Below are positions 1-6,556 of a stretch of 36,593 bases of DNA, piece after piece. The stretch lies in assembly GCF_000377645.1 (NCBI RefSeq), contig NZ_KB898504.1, positions 1-36,593 on the forward strand, written 5' to 3'. The position numbers and the translations under genes were made by a program. The stretch comes from Thiomonas sp. FB-6. Lineage in GTDB: Bacteria > Pseudomonadota > Gammaproteobacteria > Burkholderiales > Burkholderiaceae_C. The number at the start of each line of letters is the position of its first letter. The first letter of the stretch is position 1. Under the pieces are notes generated by a model. It was not told where the DNA came from. It saw only the letters and a program-made list of their open reading frames with translations, and did no database searches.

Positions 1-582
1 CGGGGCATGCTGCATGAACTCGGCCTGGGCGAGATCACGCCCGAGCAGGTCGCGCAGCGCGTGGGCAAGGGCTCGGAGCATCTGGTCGCGCAGGTGCTGC
101 GCCTGCACCTGCCGGCGCAGCAGGCCGACGCGCTGCACCCGCGGGCGCTGCGCGTGTACCAGCAGCACTACACGCAGGCCAACGGCCGGCATTCCGCACT
201 CTTTCCCGGGGTGCTCGAGGGCCTGCGGCGCCTGCGCGACGCGGGCCTGGCACTGGCCTGCGTGACCAACAAGCCCGGGATGCACGCGCGCGCACTGCTC
301 GAACGCAAGGGCCTGCTGGAGTTCTTTTCCGAGATCGCCGGCGGTGACGCCTACGAGCGCAAGAAGCCCGATCCGCTTCCGCTGCTGCGCACCTGCGAGC
401 GCCTCGGGCACGCACCCGCGCGCACCCTGATGGTGGGGGACTCCCAGAACGACGCCGCCGCCGCCGCGGCCGCCGGCTGCCCCGCGGTGCTGGCCACCTA
501 CGGCTACAACCACGGCGAGCCGATTCGCGCCACGCCGGCGCTGGCCTATTTCGACCGCCTGGACCAGCTGCCCCTGGCCTGA
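1..582 (+). CDS. gph: Phosphoglycolate phosphatase, 5' end missing
   Basis: HAD-superfamily phosphatase that hydrolyses 2-phosphoglycolate to glycolate. The reading frame is open to the left edge of the window, and the N-terminal motif with the nucleophilic aspartates (DxDGT) lies outside, so the gene is partial. Visible are the motif II region (VTNKP), the motif III lysine (KKPDP) and motif IV (VGDSQND), followed by the usual short C-terminal tail. The ATG at position 7 is internal and not the true start. It converges on the next gene with 13 bases between the stops. In Burkholderiales gph commonly lies upstream of trpE, as here, which supports gph over other HAD phosphatases. Confidence 0.88.
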   Translation, partial: RGMLHELGLGEITPEQVAQRVGKGSEHLVAQVLRLHLPAQQADALHPRALRVYQQHYTQANGRHSALFPGVLEGLRRLRDAGLALACVTNKPGMHARALLERKGLLEFFSEIAGGDAYERKKPDPLPLLRTCERLGHAPARTLMVGDSQNDAAAAAAAGCPAVLATYGYNHGEPIRATPALAYFDRLDQLPLA

Positions 583-595
583 GCGCCGCGCCCGC

Positions 596-1303
596 TCACT
601 TCGAGTCGTCGAAGTCGCCCAGCAGGGCCTTCTTCAGGCCTTGCGCGGCGGGGCGCGGGCCCAGCCACACGCGCAGCAGGTTGTCGAAGAAGTGCGCGTC
701 GGCGTAGGGCGCGCCCTCGACCTGCCCGTTGATGCTGATGCGCATCCCCTGGCCCGGCACGTCGGCCAGCTCGACCACGTCGCCCTCGTGGAGCTCATGC
801 CGGTCGGCGAACAGCCCGCCCATGCGCGCCAGGCCCGTGATCATGGTGGCGAAGTCGGCCGCGGGCACGTTGTTCTTGATGTCCTCGGTCAGCTTGTCGC
901 CCAGTTCCTTGCCGCTGACGTCGCGCAGCATGACCAGGCGCATCAGCTTGGGCCCGGGCATGCCCAGCGCGGCGCTGGCGCTGTGCGCGGGCCGCGGCAG
1001 GTACAGCTCGGCCACGTAGACCTTGAAGATCAGGAAGTAGCGTGTTCCCGCGCCGTTGAGCATGAGCCGGGTGCTGCCCACCTGCGCGCTCGGCGGCACG
1101 CTGACGCCGTGCAGGCGCAAGGCGCCGGGCGCTTGCGCGGCCGGCGCCGACGCGCCGGGGGCGGCGGGTGCGGAGGCCGGTTGGGACGCCTGCGCGGCGC
1201 CGGCGCCTGGAGCCAGCGCCAGGCACAGTGCCAGGCACGAGGGCAGGCTCAGCAGCGGCAGCGGCACGCGGCGCGGCGGTCTGGACGGGCGGGGCAGACG
1301 CAT
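596..1303 (-). CDS. Exported chalcone-isomerase-like domain protein
   Basis: Protein of 235 residues. The N-terminus is basic with a hydrophobic stretch at about residues 13-36 ending in an Ala-rich AxA-type site, so export to the periplasm is likely. An Ala/Pro linker follows, then from about residue 62 a bacterial chalcone-isomerase-like fold (RYFLIFKVYVAELYLP, then a conserved block GKELGDKLTEDI and a C-terminal FFDNLLRVWLG). Bacterial members lack a demonstrated flavonoid substrate and their role is mostly unknown. The ATG at 1303 is chosen because GAGGAG lies just upstream; the longer open frame has no such site and runs into the trpE leader. It lies between gph and trpE on the opposite strand. 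Confidence 0.8.
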   Translation of the reverse strand: MRLPRPSRPPRRVPLPLLSLPSCLALCLALAPGAGAAQASQPASAPAAPGASAPAAQAPGALRLHGVSVPPSAQVGSTRLMLNGAGTRYFLIFKVYVAELYLPRPAHSASAALGMPGPKLMRLVMLRDVSGKELGDKLTEDIKNNVPAADFATMITGLARMGGLFADRHELHEGDVVELADVPGQGMRISINGQVEGAPYADAHFFDNLLRVWLGPRPAAQGLKKALLGDFDDSK

Positions 1304-1326
1304 CGGGGCTCCTCGACGGTTGAAAA

Positions 1327-1342
1327 GCGAACGACCGTTCGC
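1327..1342. promoter_or_regulatory. Candidate operator: 7-bp inverted repeat GCGAACG-N2-CGTTCGC
   Basis: A perfect inverted repeat (7 bp arms, 2-base spacer) lies 24 bases upstream of the start codon of the chalcone-isomerase-like gene. Its size and symmetry fit a dimeric helix-turn-helix repressor of TetR type, but no such regulator is encoded in the window. Function is inferred from position and symmetry only. Confidence 0.4.
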
Positions 1343-1416
1343 ATGGGGCGGCAGTGTGCCTGCATCGCGACGGCTTGGCAATCGGCCCGCGCCCACATGC
1401 TGCGCGCCGTGGGGAT

Positions 1417-1446
1417 TTGCTAAAGTTCGCGCAGCTTGGGTATTGT
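1417..1446 (+). promoter_or_regulatory. Possible sigma-70 promoter for trpE
   Basis: TTGCTA (1417-1422) and TATTGT (1441-1446) are separated by 18 bases. This would place the transcription start about 210 bases upstream of the trpE ATG. Both boxes are close to consensus for a GC-rich genome, but this is by eye only. Confidence 0.4.
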
Positions 1447-1661
1447 CCGTTTTCCGCGGGCCCTGTCTTCGTCCTCGTCGATGTTCCTCTCTCGCAAGCA
1501 CACCTTGGGTTCGCTGGACCGGGGAGCCTGGCCCTGGCGCCGCTGCTGCTCGCGCCGCTGCGCGGCGTGACCGGCGGCGCCACGCGCCGCAGCCGAGAGA
1601 CCGCCCGTCGCGGGCGGCCCATGAACATCCGGCGGCCCCGGGGCCGCCAGTGAGTCCACCC

Positions 1662-3158
1662 ATGACCGAAACCGAATTCCAGGCCCTGGCCGACGCCGGC
1701 TACAACCGCATCGCGATGGTCTCGCAGGCCTTCGCCGATCTCGAGACCCCGCTGTCGCTGTATCTCAAGCTCACCGACGGCGGCGCGGCGCGCAACACCT
1801 TCCTGCTCGAATCCGTGGTCGGCGGCGAGCGCTTCGGACGCTACTCCTTCATCGGCCTGGCCGCCGGCACCGAGCTGCGCGTGAAGGCCGGCGTCACGCG
1901 CGTGCTGCGCGACGGCGTCGAGGTCGAGCGTTCCGAGCAGCCGCCGCTGGCCTTCATCGAGGCCTTCCGCGCCCGCCACAAGGTGGCACTGCCCCAGGGC
2001 ATGCCGCGTTTTTGCGGCGGCCTGGCCGGCTACTTCGGCTATGACGCGGCGCGCTACATCGAGCCGCGCCTGCAGGCCTCGGCGCAGCGCAACCCGCGCC
2101 CGGACCCGCTGGAGCTTCCCGACATCCTGCTGCTGCAATGCGAGGAACTGGCGGTCATCGACAATCTGGCGGGCCGCCTGAGCTTCATCGTCTACGCCGA
2201 CCCGACCCAGCCCGATGCCCACGCGCGCGCCCGCGCCCGCCTGCTGGAGTTGCGCGAACGCCTGCGCGCCAGCGTGAAGGCGCCGGCCATGCCCGCGGCC
2301 GAGGTGACGCCGGTGGAGCACGAGTTCGAGCACGCCGACTACCTGCGCGCGGTGGAGCGTGCCAAGGAACTGATCGCCGCCGGGGACTTCATGCAGGTGC
2401 AGGTCGGCCAGCGCCTGCGCAAGCGCTTCGGGCAGTCGCCGCTGTCGCTGTACCGGGCGCTGCGCACGCTGAATCCCTCGCCCTACATGTACCTGTACAA
2501 CTTCGGCGACTTCCAGGTGGTGGGTTCGTCGCCGGAAATCCTGGTGCGGCAGGAGGCCACGCCCGAGGGGCAGAAGGTGACCATCCGCCCGCTGGCCGGC
2601 ACGCGCCCGCGCGGCGAAACCGCCGAGCGGGACCTGACCAACGAGCGCGAACTTCTGGCCGACCCCAAGGAGCGCGCCGAGCACCTGATGCTCATCGACC
2701 TGGCGCGCAACGACCTGGGGCGCATCGCGCGCATCGGCACCGTGCAGGTGACCGAGGCCTTCGCCATCGAGCGCTATTCCCATGTCATGCACATCGTCAG
2801 CAACGTCGAGGGCCTGCTGCAACCCGGCCTGGGCGCGCTGGACGTGATGCGCGCCACCTTCCCCGCCGGCACGCTGTCGGGGGCGCCGAAAATCCGCGCC
2901 ATGGAGGTGATCGACGAACTCGAACCCACGCGCCGCGGCCTGTACGGCGGGGCCGTGGGCTACTGGAGCTTCGCCGGCGACATGGACCTGGCCATCGCCA
3001 TCCGCACCGGCATCGTCAAGGACGGCTGGCTGTACGTGCAGGCGGCCGCGGGCGTGGTCGCCGACTCGGTGCCCGAGATGGAATGGCGCGAGACCGAGGC
3101 CAAGGCGCGCGCGGTGCTGCGCGCGGCCGAGCAGGTGCAGCAGGGCCTGGACGCCTGA
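1662..3158 (+). CDS. trpE: Anthranilate synthase component I
   Basis: Large subunit of anthranilate synthase (498 residues), making anthranilate from chorismate with ammonia supplied by TrpG, the first committed step of tryptophan synthesis. The N-terminal domain carries the LLES motif (about residues 48-51) that forms part of the tryptophan feedback site. The chorismate-binding C-terminal domain shows LAGTRPRG, IDLARNDLGR, FPAGTLSGAPK and the terminal GYWSF...AIRTGI block. The ATG at 1662 fits the family N-terminus (a long frame continues upstream but is not conserved-looking). The ribosome-binding site is weak. trpG does not follow it, although trpE-trpG-trpD-trpC is the usual order in this group. 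Confidence 0.95.
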   Translation: MTETEFQALADAGYNRIAMVSQAFADLETPLSLYLKLTDGGAARNTFLLESVVGGERFGRYSFIGLAAGTELRVKAGVTRVLRDGVEVERSEQPPLAFIEAFRARHKVALPQGMPRFCGGLAGYFGYDAARYIEPRLQASAQRNPRPDPLELPDILLLQCEELAVIDNLAGRLSFIVYADPTQPDAHARARARLLELRERLRASVKAPAMPAAEVTPVEHEFEHADYLRAVERAKELIAAGDFMQVQVGQRLRKRFGQSPLSLYRALRTLNPSPYMYLYNFGDFQVVGSSPEILVRQEATPEGQKVTIRPLAGTRPRGETAERDLTNERELLADPKERAEHLMLIDLARNDLGRIARIGTVQVTEAFAIERYSHVMHIVSNVEGLLQPGLGALDVMRATFPAGTLSGAPKIRAMEVIDELEPTRRGLYGGAVGYWSFAGDMDLAIAIRTGIVKDGWLYVQAAAGVVADSVPEMEWRETEAKARAVLRAAEQVQQGLDA

Positions 3159-3201
3159 GCAGGCGCCCGCGCCCCCTTTGCATCGCAGGCCGGCCGGCGG
3201 C

Positions 3202-4059
3202 ATGGACGCGAGTTCGCGCAAGGCGGCACGCGGCGAGGCCGTCGGGGCCATGCTGTGGGGCGTGCAGCTGGCGGCGGTGGCCGTTGCGGCCCGCGACGTG
3301 CCGCCGCTGCTGCAGGCCACGCTGACCAGCACGGCCTCGCTGCTCCTGTTGTGGCTGTGGACCCGCTGGCGCCACATCGCCGTGTTCGCGCAGGACGCCA
3401 CGCTGACCCCCGGCATGGGCCTGGGCCTGCTGTTCAGCGTGCGCCTGGCGCTGCTGTACCTGGCCGTGCCGCACGTGGGCGCCGCCGCCACCGTGGAATT
3501 CAGCGCGGGCGCCGTGCTGCTGCAGGCCGCGCTGCGGCGCGGACCGCGCGCGTGGCCGGCCCTGCTCGCCGGCGTGCTGGTGCTGCTCGTGCTGAGCGCC
3601 GTGCTGCCGCTGCCCGGGCTGGCTCTGGCCGCGTGCGCCGCGCTGGCGTGGGTGGCCCAGCAACGCCTGCTGCGCGACCCGCGGCTGATCGACTGCGCCG
3701 GCGAGCAGTTCGTGTTCTACCAGCTGATCGGTGCCGCCGTCACCCTGCCGGTGGCCTCGGTGGTGGCCGGCGAGAACTGGTTGGTGCATCCGGGCGCCAC
3801 GGCATGGTGGGCGCTGGCCGCGCAGGTCGCCTGCTGCGTGCTTGCGCTGGCCTTGCTGTGGATCGCGCCGCGCGACGGCGTGCGGCAGGGAACCCTGCCG
3901 GCGCTGCTGCCCCTGGCGGCCGGCGCGGCGCTGCTGCTGCAGTCCCTGCTGGAAAACGCGGCGCCGTGGGCCTGCTGGGCCGGCCTCGCCTTGCTCGTGC
4001 CCGGCGCGCTGTGGCTGCAGCTGGGGCTCAGGGATGCCGGGGCCCGGGCCTGGGGATGA
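3202..4059 (+). CDS. DMT/EamA-like multi-pass membrane permease
   Basis: Very hydrophobic protein of 285 residues with roughly nine or ten membrane helices arranged in two halves, as in drug/metabolite transporter (EamA-like) exporters. Start chosen at the ATG at 3202; an upstream TTG at 3178 is in frame but less likely. The first helix begins around residue 15. The substrate cannot be told from sequence. It starts 43 bases after trpE, so co-transcription with trpE is possible. Its 3' end overlaps the 3' end of the convergent methyltransferase gene by 32 bases. Confidence 0.65.
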   Translation: MDASSRKAARGEAVGAMLWGVQLAAVAVAARDVPPLLQATLTSTASLLLLWLWTRWRHIAVFAQDATLTPGMGLGLLFSVRLALLYLAVPHVGAAATVEFSAGAVLLQAALRRGPRAWPALLAGVLVLLVLSAVLPLPGLALAACAALAWVAQQRLLRDPRLIDCAGEQFVFYQLIGAAVTLPVASVVAGENWLVHPGATAWWALAAQVACCVLALALLWIAPRDGVRQGTLPALLPLAAGAALLLQSLLENAAPWACWAGLALLVPGALWLQLGLRDAGARAWG

Positions 4060-4480
4060 ATTTCCAGCTGCGCGCGCGGTAGGCGGCGTATTCGGGCCAG
4101 CGCCGCAGCAGCAGGCGCTCCTCCATCGAGGACTTGCCCTGCAGCACCAGCAGCAGCCCCACCCAGGCGGCCAGGCGGGGCAGGTCCGCGGCCGACGCCG
4201 CCACCGCGGCCATCAGCAGCAGCAGCGAGCTGTACATGGGGTGGCGCATGCGCCGGTAGGGACCGCCCGTGACCAGGCGCCCCGAGGGCCGCGGCTCCGG
4301 GCGGATGTTGAAATTGCCCGGTCGGTTCCAGGCCAGCACCCAGGCGCCCAGGCCCAGTCCGGCCGCCGCGAGGCCCAGCGCCGCGGCGTTCAGGCGCCAA
4401 TGCGCCGGCCACAGCAGCATCAGCGCGATGAGGGCGAACTGGGCCAGCACCCACAGGCGACCCTGGAGCCCCGGACTCAA
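4028..4480 (-). CDS. ICMT/PEMT-like integral membrane methyltransferase
   Basis: Small membrane protein (150 residues) of the isoprenylcysteine-carboxyl-methyltransferase-like family. Two or three N-terminal helices are followed by the signature GGPYRRMRHPMY, a further hydrophobic segment, and the C-terminal EERLLLRRWPEYAAY block typical of these SAM-dependent enzymes. The physiological substrate of bacterial members is generally unknown. The start is placed at a TTG at 4480 because a strong GGAGG (4487-4491) lies six bases upstream; a longer reading from a TTG at 4540 has no ribosome-binding site. The 3' end overlaps the convergent permease gene by 32 bases. Confidence 0.75.
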   Translation of the reverse strand: MSPGLQGRLWVLAQFALIALMLLWPAHWRLNAAALGLAAAGLGLGAWVLAWNRPGNFNIRPEPRPSGRLVTGGPYRRMRHPMYSSLLLLMAAVAASAADLPRLAAWVGLLLVLQGKSSMEERLLLRRWPEYAAYRARSWKFIPRPGPRHP

Positions 4481-4616
4481 GATGTCCCTCCGTGCGCCCC
4501 TGGGGTTGTCCGCAAGGGGGTGAACGACGTTTCCATGCAACGCATGGTAGTGCGCGCCTGCCCGGGCTCCACCCTGAAAACCTGGCCGGCGGCTCCGTAT
4601 CCACCCGTATCAGGGT

Positions 4617-4645
4617 TTGCCAGGGGGGCTGAGCAGGCGCAAAAT
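4617..4645 (+). promoter_or_regulatory. Possible promoter for the DUF3579 gene
   Basis: TTGCCA (4617-4622) and CAAAAT (4640-4645) with a 17-base spacer, about 37 bases upstream of the ATG at 4682. Good fit to a sigma-70 promoter, judged by eye. Confidence 0.45.
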
Positions 4646-4681
4646 AGGGTCTGGACACAATCCTTCGTGCAGGCTCCTCCG

Positions 4682-5107
4682 ATGCTAGATCCCACCGATC
4701 CGGCGGCCGTACAACGCGCCGTGCAACGGGCCTTGAACCGTGATCTCCAGCCCGGGGAAATCCTGGTGCTGGGGCGCACGCACGAAGGACGCGCCTTCCG
4801 CCCCAGCGACTGGGCCGAGCGCCTGGCCGGGGTGATGTCGCGCTTCCGCCCCATCGGGGCCGGGCACGCCGAGGAACACCTGTGCTATTCGCCCCTGTGC
4901 ATGCCCACGCTGGTCGACGGCGTGCGCGCGGTGGTGGTCAGCCGCGAACTGGCCGACGTGGAGCCCATGGCCTACCAGTTCGTGCTGCGTTTCGCGCGCG
5001 ACAACAACCTCGAGACCGTGCAGGCCTGCATGCTGGACCTCGACTCGGCCGGGCAGGCTACAGCGCATGCCCCCGCTGCCGACGCCAGCGGCTTGCGCGT
5101 GGCCTGA
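4682..5107 (+). CDS. DUF3579 family protein
   Basis: Protein of 141 residues matching the DUF3579 family of betaproteobacteria: the diagnostic stretches are RAFRPSDWAERLAGVMS, then a CYSPLC block and DVEPMAYQFVLRFARDNNLE. Function is unknown; no signal peptide or membrane helix is seen, so a cytoplasmic location is likely. The ATG at 4682 is the only reasonable start; no strong ribosome-binding site is visible (CTCCTCC precedes the ATG). The acidic C-terminal end is followed by a poorly conserved Ala-rich tail. It is a single-gene unit with its own likely promoter and converges on the HicB-like gene. Confidence 0.82.
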   Translation: MLDPTDPAAVQRAVQRALNRDLQPGEILVLGRTHEGRAFRPSDWAERLAGVMSRFRPIGAGHAEEHLCYSPLCMPTLVDGVRAVVVSRELADVEPMAYQFVLRFARDNNLETVQACMLDLDSAGQATAHAPAADASGLRVA

Positions 5108-5112
5108 ACCAT

Positions 5113-5131
5113 CGCCGGGCTGCACCCGGCG
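5113..5131. terminator. GC hairpin between convergent genes, possible bidirectional terminator
   Basis: Perfect 7-bp stem CGCCGGG / CCCGGCG with a 5-base loop, placed between the stop of the DUF3579 gene and the stop of the convergent hicB-like gene. No T tract follows on either strand, so it is not a textbook intrinsic terminator. Confidence 0.4.
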
Positions 5132-5144
5132 CGGGCCGGCGTGC

Positions 5145-5468
5145 TCACGCGGTGAGCTTGGAACTGACCAGCCGGTTCAGACTCACCCCTTGCTCGCTGG
5201 CCTCGATCGCCAGGCGACGATGCTGTTCCGGCGGGATGCGAACCTTGAACTCGCCGCTGTATCTGCGATCGGCCAGGGGCTCGGGCACCTGCTCGGAGGC
5301 CGAGATCATGTCCGCCACGCACTCGGCCACCAGGCGCCGGATGCCCGCCAGTGCCTGTTCCGGCGAGGCCGCGAGCCAGGACAGTGAGGGAAATTCGGCG
5401 CACAAGCCGACATGTTCGATGTCTTCCGAGGACCAGGTGACGCGATAGGTGTAGTGGTCAACGTTCAT
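5145..5468 (-). CDS. HicB-family antitoxin, apparently orphan
   Basis: Protein of 107 residues with the two-part layout of HicB antitoxins: an N-terminal partially degenerate RNase-H-like HicB domain (about residues 5-60; TYRVTWSSEDIEHVGLCAEF and a central helix) and a C-terminal ribbon-helix-helix segment (about 70-105; GEFKVRIPPEQHRRLAIEAS then GVSLNRLV) that would bind operator DNA. In hicAB loci a small HicA mRNA-interferase gene normally lies beside it; none is visible on either side. The start ATG overlaps by four bases (ATGA) the stop of a 23-codon open frame that may be a leftover of a partner gene. A 15-bp perfect palindrome lies 78 bases upstream and could be its operator. Confidence 0.75.
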   Translation of the reverse strand: MNVDHYTYRVTWSSEDIEHVGLCAEFPSLSWLAASPEQALAGIRRLVAECVADMISASEQVPEPLADRRYSGEFKVRIPPEQHRRLAIEASEQGVSLNRLVSSKLTA

Positions 5469-5536
5469 CGATTCGCCAGAGATCGCCGAAGCGCACGCTT
5501 GAGGGCGATGTCCGCATCTGGCTTAAGGTTTTTCAA
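5465..5536 (-). pseudogene. 23-codon remnant frame coupled to the hicB-like gene
   Basis: A short basic frame starting at a TTG (5536), beginning LKNLKPDADIALKRAL, ends in a TGA that overlaps the hicB-like ATG as ATGA. Such coupling is typical of toxin-antitoxin pairs, so it may be the 3' tail of a lost toxin gene. The frame is closed upstream by a stop inside the palindrome at 5546-5579, and no remaining space exists before the next operon. There is no ribosome-binding site, so it may equally be chance. Confidence 0.25.
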
Positions 5537-5545
5537 GACTGGATA

Positions 5546-5579
5546 TGACGGATGGTGTCACTAATGACACCATCCGTCA
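5546..5579. repeat. 15-bp perfect inverted repeat with CTAA loop
   Basis: Arms TGACGGATGGTGTCA and TGACACCATCCGTCA with a four-base loop. It is 73 bases downstream of the 3' end of the uptake operon and 78 bases upstream of the hicB-like start, both on the minus strand. It could act as operon terminator (no T tract on either side), as a HicB operator, or as a mobile-element remnant. The surrounding 5469-5651 holds nothing else that is recognisable. Confidence 0.75.
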
Positions 5580-5651
5580 AGCTTTCCCCGCAGCGGCAGG
5601 CTATCGCAGGGCCTTCGAGCGCCTGCGGGCTCGCGGGATTCGGAGTACGGA

Positions 5652-5816
5652 TCAGGCCGAGGCCTGCCACCAGGCGGCCAGCAGCAACGCGGGCACCAGC
5701 AGCCAGGCGCCGACGCCCGGCCAGGCACGGGCGGCGGCGTAGGCGGCGGCGGCCGACGCGGCCACGGCGCCGGCGTTGCGCCAGTCGCCGAACATCAACT
5801 GCAGGAGTTTTTTCAT
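5652..5816 (-). CDS. Small membrane protein of 54 residues, last gene of the uptake operon
   Basis: Short ORF starting ATG at 5816 and overlapping the stop of the FTR1-like gene as ATGA, the same junction as its upstream neighbours, which argues that it is a real gene. The protein begins MKKLLQLMFGDWRNAG, then an Ala-rich hydrophobic segment and a second hydrophobic segment (VGAWLLVPALLLAAWW), so one or two membrane helices are predicted. No family is recognised. As the final translationally coupled cistron it may be a small subunit or assembly partner of the adjacent membrane protein; this is inference from position alone. Confidence 0.7.
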   Translation of the reverse strand: MKKLLQLMFGDWRNAGAVAASAAAAYAAARAWPGVGAWLLVPALLLAAWWQASA

Positions 5817-6556
5817 GCGCGACTCCCGGCGGGCGCCGCGGCCGGCACGCGCAATTGCGCGGCGAGCAGACGGCCGCAGACGGCGTAGACCAGGAACAGC
5901 AGCGGCAGGCTGAGGTCGCCCATCGGCCAGGCTGCCTGTTCACCCAGCACACCGGCCAGGCTCCAGTAGCTGCCGAAGGCCAGCAAGGCGCAGGCCACCA
6001 GGAACTTCAGCGTGTTCTCCGGCACGGCGCTCAGCGGAGCGCGCAGCGCCATGCCCGCGGCGATCACCACCAGCAGCGCCAACACGGCCGCGGCGGCGGA
6101 CTGCCCGAGGTCCAGCCCGTGGCCCATGGCCACCACCAGCAGCCACACCTCCAGGCCTTCGAGCAGCACGCCCTTGAAGGCCACCAGCCAGGCGGCGCGC
6201 ACTTCCGCGTGGTCCAGCGCCTCGCGGGTCTCGCGGAATTCCTCGAGCTCGTCGTGCAGGCGCGTGCGTCCGGCGTAGCGCCGCACCGCCTTCACGTACC
6301 AGCGCAGCCCGAACAGCAGCAGGAACACGCCGATGGCCGCGCGCATGACGTTCATGTCGCCGTCGATCAGGTGCAAGCCGGCGGCGCCCGCGGCCACCAG
6401 CAGGCTCACCAGGGCCAGCGCGCTGATCGCGGCGCTCGTGGCGCGCGCCCAGCCGATGCTCAAGGCCACCGCCAGCACGATGGTGAAAGCTTCCACCCAT
6501 TCCACGGCGCTGGCCGCGAAAATCGCGCCGGCCGCTCCCCAATGCGTCCAATTCAT
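5813..6556 (-). CDS. FTR1-like (COG4280-type) multi-pass membrane protein
   Basis: Membrane protein of 247 residues with about six or seven helices. Two helices carry ExxE motifs: E19-W-V-E22 near the N-terminus (SAVEWVEAFTIVLAVAL) and E133-G-L-E136 after a charged loop (GVLLEGLEVWLLVVAMG). Paired R-E-G-x-E motifs in the first and fourth helices form the metal path of FTR1/EfeU iron permeases, and the layout here is similar, though the preceding Arg is replaced. I think it belongs to an uncharacterised relative (COG4280-like). The ATG at 6556 shares its first base with the stop of the ABC ATPase (TGATG); an in-frame TTG directly before it is less likely. The downstream small membrane protein overlaps by ATGA. 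A role in moving a metal ion or supporting the ABC system is inferred. Confidence 0.65.
   Translation of the reverse strand: MNWTHWGAAGAIFAASAVEWVEAFTIVLAVALSIGWARATSAAISALALVSLLVAAGAAGLHLIDGDMNVMRAAIGVFLLLFGLRWYVKAVRRYAGRTRLHDELEEFRETREALDHAEVRAAWLVAFKGVLLEGLEVWLLVVAMGHGLDLGQSAAAAVLALLVVIAAGMALRAPLSAVPENTLKFLVACALLAFGSYWSLAGVLGEQAAWPMGDLSLPLLFLVYAVCGRLLAAQLRVPAAAPAGSRA

Larger units (their letters stand above)
1304..1661. other. Divergent intergenic region between the chalcone-isomerase-like gene and trpE
   Basis: About 358 bases without a convincing gene. It holds the inverted repeat at 1327-1342, a possible plus-strand promoter at 1417-1446 and a GC-rich leader before trpE. No trp leader peptide with clustered tryptophan codons and no clear attenuator hairpin followed by T residues was seen. 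Confidence 0.6.

Noticed and set aside
641-1423. Long plus-strand frame opposite the chalcone-isomerase-like gene
   Set aside because: Composition is His/Gly/Arg-rich and has no family features; it is the shadow of the minus-strand gene in GC-rich DNA.
1420-1659. Possible trp leader peptide upstream of trpE
   Set aside because: No clustered tryptophan codons and no attenuator hairpin with T residues.
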